Part shown: in pieces, positions 41,961 to 54,346 of the stretch
How positions within the stretch are numbered: the stretch's first letter is position 1
Layout of the letters: each line of letters begins with the position of its first letter
Assembly: GCF_019175285.1 (NCBI RefSeq)
Contig: NC_056522.1
Location: 64,301,578-64,365,577 of the forward strand
Direction of reading: 5' to 3'
Length of the DNA stretch: 64,000 nt
Source of the DNA: Sceloporus undulatus
Lineage: Eukaryota > Chordata > Lepidosauria > Squamata > Phrynosomatidae
Program-made: the position numbers and the translations under genes
The notes under the pieces: generated by a model
What the model was told of the DNA's origin: nothing
Database searches by the model: none
Seen by the model: only the letters and a program-made list of their open reading frames with translations

Positions 41961-44695
41961 AAACTTTCTATCTTCTTAGGATGTCCGTTTTCAAGGGGTC
42001 ACTGAACAACAGTTATTGGGAAACTAGAATGCAGGATTGCACTCCCTGTGGAAGCCTCTGGGTGGTCACTGTGAGAAATACAATGCTAAACTGGATGGAT
42101 CTTTGGTTTAATCAAGCAGGGCTCCAAACTAATGCTTTTAATTATTACATTTACTTCTTTTTATATGTTGAAGGCTCATAAAGGAGTTTTAGGACACTAA
42201 TAGAATAGAGTCAGAAGAGAGGATTGAAAATGTAGTCCAACACTGCATCCCTAAAACATTCTCAGAATATCCTTAAAACTTTCAAGAAGAGTTGCCATAG
42301 GCAAGTTACTCCAGTGCTAATTCATACTTGGGCTGTTCAGACGTCAGAAGGATAGAGGCTGCTGTCGTCACAGATGATGGTTTAAAGCAGAGGGGAAGGC
42401 AAAAGTAGATAAGTTATTCTTCATCTCATGGTTTAGAAATTGAAATAATGGTTTCAGTTCTCTATGCAATTTATGCTAGTGGTAGTTTGATGTGATGTCT
42501 CAGTTAGGCAGGGTTACACAAATCCTGCTTGCTTTAGTTGTTTGACCAAAATTTGTGGTTTTCTTGCCACTTCAGGACCTTGACCTCCCTCTGCATCTCT
42601 GTGCAAGGCCAGAGACAATCCCCAGCTCCAAAGTGAGCTGCGATTGTCCTAGTAGTTGTGGCTGGCCTCAGTGACTGAATTCTGTATTGGAATTGGGAGC
42701 GGTAAATTGTTTGACATTGGGCTATAGAAGCACTTACTGCATTCATCAAAACCAAGCTACATAGGCCCAGTACTCCAATCAGACCAGTATCCAAAGACAG
42801 TCTCTTGTTGTACTTTTCAGGTTGGAGCTGAAGAGAATGATAGGCTCTTCTCCGTAACTGCATCACACCCAGACAACACAACTGCAGAAATGACCCATTC
42901 CTTCCATAGCTGCAAGCTGTAGAGCAAAGGTGGAGCTCTTCTCAGCAGCTGAAGATGTACTTGCCATAGTGAACATAACCGTGCACTGCTAAAGGTGATC
43001 GTTATATTAAGAAGAACGTCATAGTTTGAACCATTATTTCTTTTCTGAGCTCAGTTAAATGGAGAAGGAACTTCCATTTCTGTCTGTGCAAGTCGGAATT
43101 ATAAAATACATACTTCTGTGTAGTCTAATTTTGTCAGGGATATATTTGTAGTCTTCTTTGGCATCTTTTCTCCACCAGGAGTAACAAACAAAACTGCTAT
43201 TTTGGATACAGAGTAATTCATAGTGCCATAAACAGTAATTTTAAGAAATATATTCCTACAAAATATATTTTGCTGAACTGAGCCTTGTCAGTGGTTTGTT
43301 AAATTGTGATTATTTACATACAAGAGATCAGTAATTCAACTGGAGTTTTCCTCTGCTTCCTTGGCCCTTCTGCCTGCTCAACACTATATGCCTAAGCTCT
43401 CTTACAGTATACATTCCTCCTTCTCTTTTCATGTTGTGATACACATTTTGTCTTACATATTGGGAATGATTTTGATTATGATTTTCCATATTGGGGCAAA
43501 CTTATTGTTTTGCATATCAGAGCATACTGACTGGATCTCTGTTTTTTTTTTTTCAAATGCCATGGGTCTTAGCTGAGGAGGAGAGATCTGCTGTAGTTAA
43601 AATTTTGGCAGAGAAGGAGTTTTGAACTGACCTACACTAAACGTCTAAGTTTGTCCCTGCACACTTTAGTAGTAGCACACAGTTGGTCCTGCTCAGGAGT
43701 CCAAAGGACTGGTGGTTATCCCATGTTCTTTTAGGCAATTGTTTTATTCAAACCTGTTATGCTCATATATTTGTAAATAAACAGATGCTGCAAAGATAAC
43801 CATAAGTCAATTCCTAAGAAACAAATTATGTAAAGAAGAAACTCTCTGGCACCTGCCACTGCCATGGTTGCTTACAAGCTGTCCCTACAATGTAGACACT
43901 TCACATAGAGCAGAAGTGGGAATCTCAAGGCTCTTCTACACACACACACACACACACACACAGGCCACCTTGGAGAAGTTTTAACCATGAGGAATAGTTT
44001 TGTTGGGAAACACTATTTTGTACATCCTGAAATAGCCAAAACAAAACAAAACATTGGCCCTCAAACTAGCCAGAACATTAATTCTCATGCCAGATAATGG
44101 TGGAGGTGCAGCCCACCAAGCAACAAGAGGATTTTCTGAATGTGTTAACCTCTGATGTGGAATCTCTATAAAAGTACATGTGTCTGTATAGCATGTTTCA
44201 TTGAAAACCATTCACCATGTTTAGATCCAGACTGATCCAGTAGCTGAATTAGTTGTTAAGCAGTTGAATTTATAACTGATATGTCCTTAGTATTTACTAT
44301 GCATCACAGCAATCAAGTCTGTGGTAGAAGTCTTGTGAACAGGTGATAGCATGTTAAGTCTGTTTTATTATTACTTCCAATCTGCTTTCAATTTAGTATC
44401 TTCTAGCTGTGTTTGATATTAATGGGCTCTTCATTGCAGAATTTAACATTACAATTTTCTGATATTCTTTCACCAGTTATTTCCAGTACTATAGCACTAT
44501 AACTCTCTTTAGCACTCTGAGTTTCAAATTTCCCCCCAGCTTGGCACCAACTATTCTTTGACAGTCACAAACCCACTATCTAATGTGTCCCAAACCTTAA
44601 TGTGTTTCTGAAATCACTTCAGACAGCTGCTTGTTGAAACAAAGTAATAAATTCATGTACAAGGCAGGCTGAAGTATCTCTTTTAGTGGATGGTG
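41961..44695. other. CEP170 intron, (CA)n at 43939-43962, otherwise unassigned
   Basis: A (CA)12 microsatellite lies at 43939-43962. No exon, RNA gene or repeat family was recognised in the rest. Confidence 0.5.
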
Positions 44696-44699
44696 TTCA

Positions 44700-45450
44700 C
44701 AATTGTACAGTTTATAAATACTTTATTGGTTACACAGTTTAACAGTTTCTTTAGCTTGTCTTTGTAATTATTTCTTTATAGCTTTATACAGGACACTCTT
44801 CCCTTACACAGGGGATTCGTTGTGAACCCCCCCATGTAAGGGAAGTTCCGTGAATGCTTTAAAACAACAGGGCTCATGGATGCGACAGCGGCATGGTGCG
44901 CATGCCGCGGGCACATGTACCATTGTCTTTTATTGCGAGCTTTCAGCTTACGCCGCATAAAACATGCCCAGGTATGACGCAGGCACATTGTATATATATT
45001 CCCTTACAGATTAAGTTCTCACAGAACCTGTATTTAAATTTTTGTATCGTATAACCCTTCTGATTACCTGTGACTCCACAAGTCACCAGACGCTATGTAA
45101 TCTCCCGCAGGACACTACAACAATTTAATTTAGGACACTCTTTGTCCCTTTCTTGGGTACCTAAAACCCTTTCTAACTGCCCTCAGGGCAGCCTAACCTA
45201 ACCTCAAGGGCTCTTCACCCCTCAGGGAACACTAAACACCAACCCCTTTCAAACCTGCGCCTCCCTCTTATATACTCACTTCTGGGAGCAGCCCCCACCT
45301 TTTCCTGGCTTCGCTCCCATTGGCTAGTGCTAAGGTTCTAATCTCTTGTCTCCACAACCATCTTTAACAGAGATAGATAACTCTTGCCTCAGGTTCCCAG
45401 TCTCTCTACAAGTCTTGTGAGACTGAAAACACTTGGTGAGGCTCTTATGT
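44700..45450 (-). repeat. LTR-like fossil segment with nested MITE
   Basis: On the minus strand it has a CCAAT box (AGCCAAT, about 45318-45324), a TATA-like box (GTATATAAG, about 45271-45279) and an AATAAAG signal near 44724. A mariner-like MITE (44789-44990) sits in it. Family and exact ends unknown. Confidence 0.4.
44789..44990. mobile_element. Mariner-like MITE (CAGTGCGCC family relative)
   Basis: Left end CAGGACACTCTTCCCTTACA, right end GACGCAGGCACATTG, flanked by TA (44787-44788, 44991-44992). Its body (GGGGCTCATG-type block, GCGCATGCCGC) resembles 56175-56395. Confidence 0.55.
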
Positions 45451-45544
45451 CCTTATTAATATGGTGTTGGACTGCTTTCATGTGCATGCACTGCTTATGA
45501 AACAAGCAAAGAGGAAAAACAGGTGCCAAGCCCAAATCAGGCAA

Positions 45545-46235
45545 TGGGGATGGGGGGCAGAAATTGAAGGAGCAGATTGTTGAAAAGCAACCAGAAAACT
45601 TATCCCAGCTTGAGGCATGCAGAGGTCAGTCTACCTGACTGGCAGAAGAAAGAAAAGACTGCTTGAAAATTCTCTATACCTGCTTAACCTTGGCTCAGCC
45701 TGGAGTTGGTGGATAACCCAAGATTGGGCTGCTGGGGGCAGGTATGGGAGCAGATTATCAAAAAGCAACTCAGCCAGCTCCTCCAGGCGTGAGCCACACA
45801 CAGTGGTTGTAGGGCCATATCATATCATGCAGCTTCATCTTTCTCTTTCCCCTATCTGGATGGACCTACCTCTGCATAGAGGTCTGCAGCTGGGAGTAGT
45901 TGATTGGGTTGCTTTTGGGGAATGTGCTCCCTCACTCCCCATCCCCAGCAGCATGGGCTCCCTGGAAATCCATCCAGAGCGCTCACCTAAGATCAGGCCA
46001 CCAAGGGGAGGCTATGGGGCAGCTATATTGTCAAAAAGCAAACCAGGAAACACCCCTTCACTTGAGTCATGCAAAAGCAAATGTGCAGCCATTTCAAGCA
46101 GCCTTGTTCTTCATTCTCCTCCCAGATGGGCAGACTGACCTCTGCATTCCCCAAGTAGGGAGGAGTTTGCTGGGTTCCTTTTCAATGATCTGCTCCCTTG
46201 ATTTGTCATCCTCCAGAAGCCTGACCTGGGGCTGG
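45545..46235. repeat. Cluster of alternating inverted units
   Basis: A block like GGAGCAGATTGTTGAAAAGC, then GCAGAGGTCAGTCTACCTGA, appears at about 45565-45640; related blocks follow at 45748, inverted at 45855-45930, direct at 46020, and inverted at 46117-46205. The first and last are reverse complements over about 85 bp. It gives open frames of 173 and 219 codons that are not convincing genes. A C-run at 46240-46253 follows. Confidence 0.55.
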
Positions 46236-46340
46236 CATCTCCCCCCCCCCCCCATGAGTGCATGCATAGATAAGTGGTTCAAAGTAAGCTTCCATAAGCA
46301 AGAACTGACAAAAGCCTTCTGTTACAATGCTTGCAAATTA

Positions 46341-46545
46341 CAGTACACTCGTCTTTTCCTGTTCATGGACTTGGAGTTCACAGTTATGGTCCTTTGCGGA
46401 TGGCAAGCGAGGTGGGGCAAAATGGCACGTGTGAGAGCATGCTGCCATTATGATCAATGGGGCTCGAATATCTATGATTTCAGATTCGTGGATGTGTGTG
46501 TCTGGAACAGATCTCCCGCAAATCGGGAGGGACATAACATCTATA
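46341..46545. mobile_element. Mariner-like MITE, degenerate
   Basis: Starts CAGTACACTCGTCTTTTCC after TA, with TCAATGGGGCTCGAATAT in the body. The right end is not clear. Confidence 0.4.
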
Positions 46546-46559
46546 TGCCTTTCATGTAA

Positions 46560-47685
46560 CCAAAATATCTGAAAGACTACCTCTGACCATATGAACGTGA
46601 CTGTAATTTGAGATTTTTCAGCTGAGGCCCTGCTGCATGTCCCACGACACAGGGGCATCCACACTGATCAAATGATCAGAAAGTCCCAGATTTTGTTTCT
46701 GTTCTTTCTGCTTTTATTTTGGAGATTCATACACATTTTGCTTATCCCAGATACCTTAATGCTGAATTTTTCAAGCCCTGTCCCTTTCTCATTCTTTTTT
46801 TTTTAAAAAAATATTATCTTGAAATAAAATTTTATGCATTTCTGCTGTAATGATATTCATATTTTCATAAGTGAAATTCTCATGCATTCTTAATGTATCA
46901 TCAGCATGTCTTTGTTGGAAAAAAACAGATGAGTTGTTAAATTTAATTTGATAAACAGTTTCCTGCAGTTTGAAAATTCCAATGTAAAATGCCCCCTGCC
47001 TCTTGAGCAATCTTTCTCCACATGGCTAAAATGAACAGATTTTTGAGAGGTAAGCCAAAATAATGTGATTAAAAATAAAGTACATTTAATCAATTAAGAG
47101 ACGACTCTTACTACTACAACAACTACTACTATTTCTTCCCCCTCCTCTTCCTCCTTGAGAGATTGAGATTATTTCCGTAAATCATCATTTAAAATAGACA
47201 ATTCTTAATTCCCACTCGCCCTTCTTACAGTGCACACAATTTATTTAGTTAATTGAAATATTTTTATCCCTAGATTTGAGGGCAGTATAGATGCAAAATC
47301 ATTTTAAATAGTCTAAAACAAATTAAAATAGAATTGAAAGTTGTTCAAACAGACTACAAGCATATTAGTTTTATCAGATAAAATTAGTTTAAAAAGTATT
47401 AAAGTCTAAAAACATGTATGTATAAATTATAGAGGAAATCAGTGAGGCTCAATAAAAATAAAAAACAATGGTTAAACTTTGGCTGGAATGAAACCACTAT
47501 TAATACACTCCCCCCCCCCCCCCCCCCAATAATGGGCCCTGTAACGAAATGTTGCTGCATGATTTTTGTTGTTGTTCAGGGCACCAACCACTCGATTTTA
47601 ACCTTCACTCATTTTTCTTCATGTTTTTCTCATTTTTCTTCATATTTTCAATGAGTAGTCTGTATTCTGTGCCTGTGTAGTATGC
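46560..47685. other. CEP170 intron, poly-C at 47511-47527, otherwise unassigned
   Basis: AT-rich intron with one poly-C run. No exon or clear family recognised. Confidence 0.5.
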
Positions 47686-47689
47686 TCCT

Positions 47690-47885
47690 TTTCCTTTTTT
47701 TAATTATATATTTATTAATTTTGACATAAACAATCTAATTCACAACCAAAACCCGTAAACATTTAGAAAGAAAAACAAAGAAAACTTAAAAAGAGAGAAA
47801 TTAAATAAGATACATTAATGTACATATGTAACTTGAAATAAACTAATACATAATACTAAAACACGGTAATTAAGCACTAGATACT
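47690..47885 (-). mobile_element. Probable L1 3'-UTR fragment
   Basis: Reverse orientation: a T-run followed by TTAATTATATATTTATTAAT, similar in base make-up and tail to the L1 3' ends at 12296-12380 and 34260-34379. No coding sequence left. Confidence 0.4.
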
Positions 47886-49640
47886 ATTTGTGGAATATGC
47901 TCTTTTTCACTGGGGTTTTTGGCATGATGGGAGCGGGGGAGAAATGTGGTGATCCCACTTCTGCCTAGTTATCATTATACCAAAATCTTGGATTTCTCCC
48001 TAGATAATATGTGTGCAGTTCTCTTAGGCCATTGAAGAAAAGCTTACTGTGCCATTCCATGACACAACCTGTCTTGAATAATCTGATTACTTTATAGAAG
48101 CAGTAGTGAATAAGTGGATAAAGGGAATTAAAGATGGAATCTTAACCTTATTGACTTGAGTACTACAAGGGCACAATGTCAATGTGTCACTGATTAAAAA
48201 GATATCCATTAAATGTCTAGATATTTTCATATTGTTGCGATGCATCATAATGATTCCAAACCAGATAAAGTAGGGAAAGCTGGAAATATTGAGGGCTCAA
48301 CCTTTTGGTAAGTGGAAAAATACTTGAAATGACAACATCATCAAGTATGTGCTGTTTTTCTGGAGTGAGGTCTCGATAAACCTATGGTCTATGCTTGACT
48401 AAGTCAACCTCATGTATAAGTCAAAGGCAGGTTTTGTGGCCAAAATTATGGATTTTGGTATGACCCATGGATAAGTCAATAGTAAAGCTGAGGAATATGT
48501 AACAAAGGATGTAGAGGCTGAAGCTAAGAAATATGATACCAAAGAACTTAGAAAACTCTAGTAGGCATAACTGTGCTCAACCTAAAGGCTAGATGAATAA
48601 GGAGAGAATTATGATAAATTCTGGCTGTGCGATGTGTAGGGGAGGCAACCAGGTGCAGGTAGGACTTAGAAAATGTACATGTGTCAAAAAAGATGTAAAG
48701 GCAAAGCAAAGAAAGTGGAAATTGCATTAACAGTATTTATAGCCTTTAACTTCAGTCTGATAACTTTGCCTGATTTTAACCTTGAAAAGCTGGCAAATGT
48801 ACACAAATGTCTTGTTCAGATCCTTCAGTGCCTGATTCCTCTCTGTGCTCCTTTGAAGGGAAGCTCTGAAGTGGTGCCACTGCCACCATATTCCCATCCA
48901 GACATTCAAGACGGTCTAAAGTGATGATGAAGCAGAGAGAGTGGGGGAGGGGGGTGTCAGTGCTTCTTTTAGGTTCTCCTGGGTTGGATTAAGGTCTCAT
49001 CTTTTGCCATTCAGTGTACCCAGAGATTCCTGGAAGTGCTGATTAGACATGTTTTGATTCCCTACTTTTCCTTTTTTTGTTTGAAACTGGGAGAGGAGAG
49101 GGAAATAAAAACATGCTGAAACATCTGGCAGAAAAGTCCTACCTAGTGTTTATATCAGGAACTCTATGATCTCAGAATGCATGATCATGCTTGGGTCTCT
49201 GAGTGATGTCATCTAGCCCACACAGAGTTTACGACTGAGGAAACTTACCTCTCCCTTCATACAATTCCAGCATCCTTTCTATGGAGAAATCTTGAGGGGA
49301 GACACTTTGTGGTTTATGCCGAATGAAGAGATAACTCGTACCCTTTCAATATGCCAGAGGACTTGGGGAAGGAGCTAGCCCCACTACATTCCTATCTGGG
49401 CTCAGGAATGGGAAGAAATGTTTAGGTTTTGTACATGTCCTTGGTAGGCTCCAAAGAAGAGACTGTTGCTCTACTGTGTTAACTGTGTGCAATGTAATAC
49501 GTAGGGGTGGCAAGATCAAGACAATCACAAATGATGGCTGACTGCTGACAACCCCCAAAGTTTCTAGGCCTTTGGCTAAAAATAGCAAAACTACGATTTT
49601 CTGGAATACTCCTCTTTAAAAAAAATTAAAAATTTAATGA
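47886..49640. other. CEP170 intron, repeat fragment at 48375-48485, otherwise unassigned
   Basis: 48375-48485 repeats the sequence at 2000-2105 (CATGTATAAGTCAAAGGCAG). Nothing else recognised. Confidence 0.5.
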
Positions 49641-50045
49641 ACAATGTGGGGGGGGGTGCCTAACTAATAAGATAAATGATCAATCACTATATTAATGAAA
49701 AACAGGCCACAGCAAACCTTACCGTTAACTGTAATATCTAGACATCATACAAAACTTATTTCCATAAATCTTGATGCTTTGAAGGGGGTGAGAGCTCTTG
49801 CGACTGGGCATTAACATATTCAATAAGGGGAAACCGCTTTTCAGGAAACAAGACCTTATTGTGACCGGCTATTTTTATACACTGTTCTCTTGTTTTTCCA
49901 TCAACCAAATATTTCATACCCATCTCCACCAAGTCTCCATTGAGAGATTGTCCATTTTCCAGTTCTTAGCCATTTCCAATCTTGCAATAGTCCATACCAC
50001 CCTGAACACATCTAGTGTCATCTGATCTTGGAATATTCCTCTTTA
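49641..50045 (-). mobile_element. L1 LINE ORF2 C-terminal fragment
   Basis: On the minus strand the translation VWTIARLEMAKNWKMDNLSM followed by ETWWRWVWNIWLMEKQ matches the end of L1 ORF2 (compare ITSARIIFAKHWKRP... VYEWLSKL in the copy at 9670-12380). Both ends truncated. Confidence 0.7.
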
Positions 50046-51600
50046 CGCTAAAGGCTAAGAGTCTCAAGCAAGTGCTTGAGGCTGAACCTCTCTAACTTGC
50101 AGCTGTGTCTGAGGTCCCCCCACCCCCCTTCTGAGTGAGGACAGTAATTTCTGACTATAACCTTAAACAAAAAACAAGGGCATATCAGGGATTCTTTTGT
50201 TTTGTAGTTTAAATTAAGAGTTTTGTTTGTATCAGTATTTTAGCTCAGATATTGGCAACTACAGTATCTGTAGATCATGCAAAACTGGGTTACACCCATT
50301 CTTCTGGCTGCAAAATTTAACTTTAATCCTGAATTATGAAGATTGTATTGATATTTTTTTGCTGCTGTTGCATCATACTGTTGCATCATACTGTGTGAGT
50401 ACAAACACTTCTCCAAAAAACAGCACTTAAATATATTCTCTGAAACTACAGTGCCCCTTTTGAAATGAAACATCAAATTCTAATGGAATTACTGATAATA
50501 TTTCATAATATGTGACAAAATAATGCTTTTTAGAGTTATTGATCTGGGAGAGGAAATGTTTTCTCTGCTAGTGATAACAAGCATCTCCTAAATAATCACT
50601 GATAAGTAGCCCCTGTAAGCAAGTCTTTGCTCGGACAATCTAGCACAGCCTTCCTCAAACTGGTGCATGCCAGATATATTGCCTGACTCTTGCTACCCTT
50701 TGTCTTCAGTTCTGTCATGGCCAAGAAGAGCTGTGGCCTTCACCTGCATCAACATTCTCTTGAAACCACCTGTAAACATCAGCTTAAGCAAACATCTCAA
50801 ATAAGATGCAGGCCCATGACTCTGACATTGTCATTATTCTTCTGTATTATTTTTACCCTCCTTGTCTGGTGTATTTTACACCTTTTGATTGGCTAACCAT
50901 GTTATCACCATGATGCATATTTTGGGTTTTGTTGTGTTTTGTTACATGGCTCACATAGCTACCCCTGAACACATTAGTAGAGACAGACTTGGGGTTTGCC
51001 AGTTGAGGCTATAAATGAATTTTTGATGGTGTTTTAGTTAGCCAATCAAAGCACTGTTTAGAAAATATGATTATCTGCTATAAAACTCTAGACATACATG
51101 TCAACCAGAGCTAACCAGTTCCAAGTGCAAACAGCATTTTGAAAGATGCTGTTTTGTATGTTTCAGAGAATGAAGACAAGTTGTAGGCTTCTCAAGTCCT
51201 CACATTGGGGATCAGAAAGTCCCAGACACTCTAGAAGGCAATGCTGAGCTATTTCAGAATACAGGGATCTATATTAGTCATTTTTCATGGAGTGTGTGTG
51301 TGTGGATTTTAAATGTTTAATATTGAAACTTTAGTAGTATAATGCAGTCTGATTTTTATTTAAATATATCTCTCATTGGAACAAAAGCCTGTTCTTACTT
51401 TTCTCTAGCAACAACTATGGAACACCCAGCACAGACCTTTCCTTGCAGTAGATGGACTCAGCTTTTCCCATTAATTTCCCAGTCTATGTGTGTGCATGTC
51501 CACCTGTGTGCCTGCCTGCCTTCTATAGCATTTTCTTAGGCAAGGGATAGTCGGTGGTTTTGTCAGTTCCTTCCTGTGAAGTATAGTGTACAGCATCTGT
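50046..51600. other. CEP170 intron, no recognised feature
   Basis: AT-rich; nothing recognised. Confidence 0.5.
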
Positions 51601-51602
51601 TT

Positions 51603-51696
51603 TGGTTGACAATCTCCCATGCAGGTACTAACCAGGACTGACCCTGCTTAGCTTCCAAGATCAAATGAGATCTGGTGCCATACTCTCATGCATACT
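51603..51696 (-). pseudogene. 5S rRNA-derived sequence (pseudogene or 5S-type SINE)
   Basis: The reverse complement reads GATCTCATTTGATCTTGGAA, GCTAAGCAGGGTCAGTCCTG, GTTAGTACCTGCATGGGAGA, against vertebrate 5S rRNA GATCTCGTCTGATCTCGGAA, GCTAAGCAGGGTCGGGCCTG, GTTAGTACTTGGATGGGAGA. It covers the internal promoter region but not the full 120 nt. CpG positions have decayed to TG/CA, so it is not a working gene. Confidence 0.85.
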
Positions 51697-52465
51697 CACT
51701 GATAGTGGATTAGAGTGGACCCCAAGTATCATTGAATTAAGACATACATACATAAACACTAAAACAATACGTAATGTATAGGGTTTGGCTCCATAGATGT
51801 GTCTCTGGTTCATACAGCAGATTTATAGTGTTCTTAGAGGAATTTAAAATATGTATCTGGGTTGCAAATCTGTCACAGTTCTGCCAGTTTACTTTTTGCT
51901 AGCTGTAGCAGTAAAGTTTGTGTTTTCTGACAGCCTTTTATCTCTACAAGTGAAACCTAAAGCTACAATGATTGTCAGGGATGATGAATATTTAATTCCC
52001 TTCCAGGTATTTTAATTTAGGCTTTTTCTGTCAGTTGTTACTTTATGTAGAGATTGTGATCAATCAACTTTGACCCAGTTATTCAGGATTTTTTAAAAAA
52101 ACATAATAAGCCTTATTTCTTTGGTCTCAGTATGTAAAATGTTTTTGGGGTCTACATTTTAAAGAATATGTGTGCTTATTTAAAAAGCAGCATATATAAA
52201 CTGATCCCTAACTGCTCATGGTAAGGAGCTGGTTTACTTTTGCCTGGTAGTAGAGAGGAAATGCATTGTGTGCTACCATGAAAGAGGATGTCTGTTCTTG
52301 ATTCTTCCTAGTCCCATGATTTACTTATGAGGCACACCCTTGGCTCTCACAAGTGAGTGCAGCCAAACCAATTACTGTATACTATTAGCAACATGACAGT
52401 GCAATCCCATATATTTCTTTTCAGAATTAAGTACCAATAAGCTCTGGTTCTTTCAGGCAAGTGGG
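51697..52465. other. CEP170 intron, no recognised feature
   Basis: AT-rich; nothing recognised. Confidence 0.5.
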
Positions 52466-52467
52466 TA

Positions 52468-52985
52468 GAGACAATCATAGAGCTGGAAGGGGCCTCATGG
52501 GACATTGAGTCCAACCTCCTGCTCAATGCAGGATCTCCAGCTAAAACATTCCCATCAAGTAGCTGTCCAGCCTGATATCCAGAGAGGGAGACCGCATCAC
52601 CTTTCTAGGCAATTGGTTCCATGGCAAACTGCGCTTACTACCAAGAAGTTCCTTCCAATGTTTAATTAAAATCTACTCTCTGTAACTTCAAACCATTAGA
52701 CCTGGTCCTACTCCTTGGGGCAGCAGAGAACAGGTCTGCCTGTTCTTTTCTGTGACAGCTCTTGAGATATTTAAGAAGTGCAATCATGTCACCCATGAGC
52801 CTTCTCTCATCCAAGCTGCACACAAGCAGACTATACACCTAGCTCCTTTAAACTTTTGTCATATGTTTTGTTCTTCATACCTCATGCAATCTTTGTTCCC
52901 CTTCTCCGAATTTGCTACAGCTTGCTTATATCCTTAAACTGAGGTGCCCAGAACTGAACACAGTACTCCTCAGCACTCCACTCTC
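52468..52985 (-). mobile_element. CR1 LINE 3' end (old, distinct subfamily)
   Basis: The inverted CR1 tail CAATCATAGAGCTGGAAGGG, GTCCAACCTCCTGCTCAATG, CAGCCTGATATCCAGAGAGG and GCCCAGAACTGAACACAGTA differs from the other copies and is closer to archosaur-type CR1. It is the most diverged CR1 here. Confidence 0.8.
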
Positions 52986-54075
52986 TCATTTGTGAACATT
53001 GTGTTCTGCCTTTATGATCCATACAGTACAGTACGTACCTTCCCACTTTTCTACATTTTAATAACTTTTTCCCAGACCGTCTGCATCATAATGTAATACA
53101 TTGATCTTACATGTTTTCAGGTTCTTTTCTTGCACTCATTCTTTGCTTTTACTCAGCATCATGTTTAGTCTGTTCATTAAGTATAAGTAGTACTTGTGTA
53201 GGCTGCCAATGATAGTGTATAGTCTGCTTGTGTGCATACTTTTCCAGATATTTTTCTTCATTAGCAGCTGTGCATTTTTTCCTACATATTGAATGATACT
53301 GAAAGCATGTCACTGTTTTGCAACTTATTACTATATACAGATGCGCAAAAATATCCTTGCAAAACTGCGAGCTTCAATGTTGTGTGAGTTACCTTCAGTT
53401 TAAGTCCAATATCTTCCTTGGAAGGTGTACTGCAGTAATTTTTAGGAGTGCCATGTATTTGTCTCACCTTAAGGTTATTCATTACTATAGGTAGAGAAGG
53501 CTATAGTTATTAACACTTCTAGATTGCTGTCTACGCTGCAAAGAAGTAGGCTATCATACTGGTTTTTCTAAATCATCTAGGAATCAGTTAAACTATTTGG
53601 ATTGTACTCCCCCCCCTTTCATATTCCCCTTTTGAACAGTGATTCGTCTGAGTTTCATCTAGATACATCAATCACATTTCATATTAGATTTAATTTTTTG
53701 AAATAGATTTATCCATATACTGTTAGAGTAACTTGTATTTTCATAAAGCTATTTAGTTTACATTTATTTTGGCTCAGTTTGAGCCAAGTTTTTCTATTGG
53801 AGGAGTAAAACGGAGATTGTCAGAGTTCCTTCTCTTTTGTACATGTAGCAAAGAAAATTACATAGAAGCATCTGTTTCTAGTTTTAAATAAACCACAGCT
53901 TCCTATTGTCTTCCAACCTAAGGATCTGTGGGTTAAACTGTAACTAGCAAGAACAAAGAGGATCAGAAATTGTAAGGGAGGAATGAGAAATATGCGCCTG
54001 AATCTTACCGCAGCTCATTCACAGGATGGAGAGTGATGCTTTCCCTTTATATCAGAACAGTGCCTCCATTCCCTT
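52986..54075. other. CEP170 intron, no recognised feature
   Basis: AT-rich; nothing recognised. Confidence 0.5.
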
Positions 54076-54078
54076 GTA

Positions 54079-54332
54079 CAGTGGTGCCTCGGGTTACGAA
54101 TTTAATTCGTTCCGCGGCCGCTTTCGTAACCCGAAAAGCCTTCGTAAGCCGAAATGCCATAGGCGCTAATGGGGAAAAAGCCGCGGCTCTGCCGCGGCTC
54201 CATTTAAAATAGCGCCGGAGTTTTTCGTAACCCGAAAAAACTTTCGTAACCCGAAACAATAATTCCCTATGGGATTTTTTCGTATCCCGAAAAATTCGTA
54301 ACCTGGGTATTTCGTATCCCGAGGTACCACTG
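54079..54332. mobile_element. Mariner-like palindromic MITE, copy 4
   Basis: Ends CAGTGGTGCCTCGGGTTACG and inverted CGTATCCCGAGGTACCACTG, flanked by TA. Only 14 bp separate it from the next MITE. Confidence 0.85.
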
Positions 54333-54346
54333 TACCTCCAAATATA

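Noticed and set aside
45617-46559. 173- and 219-codon frames
   Set aside because: They run through alternating inverted repeats and a poly-C run, overlap in two frames, and lack any known motif.
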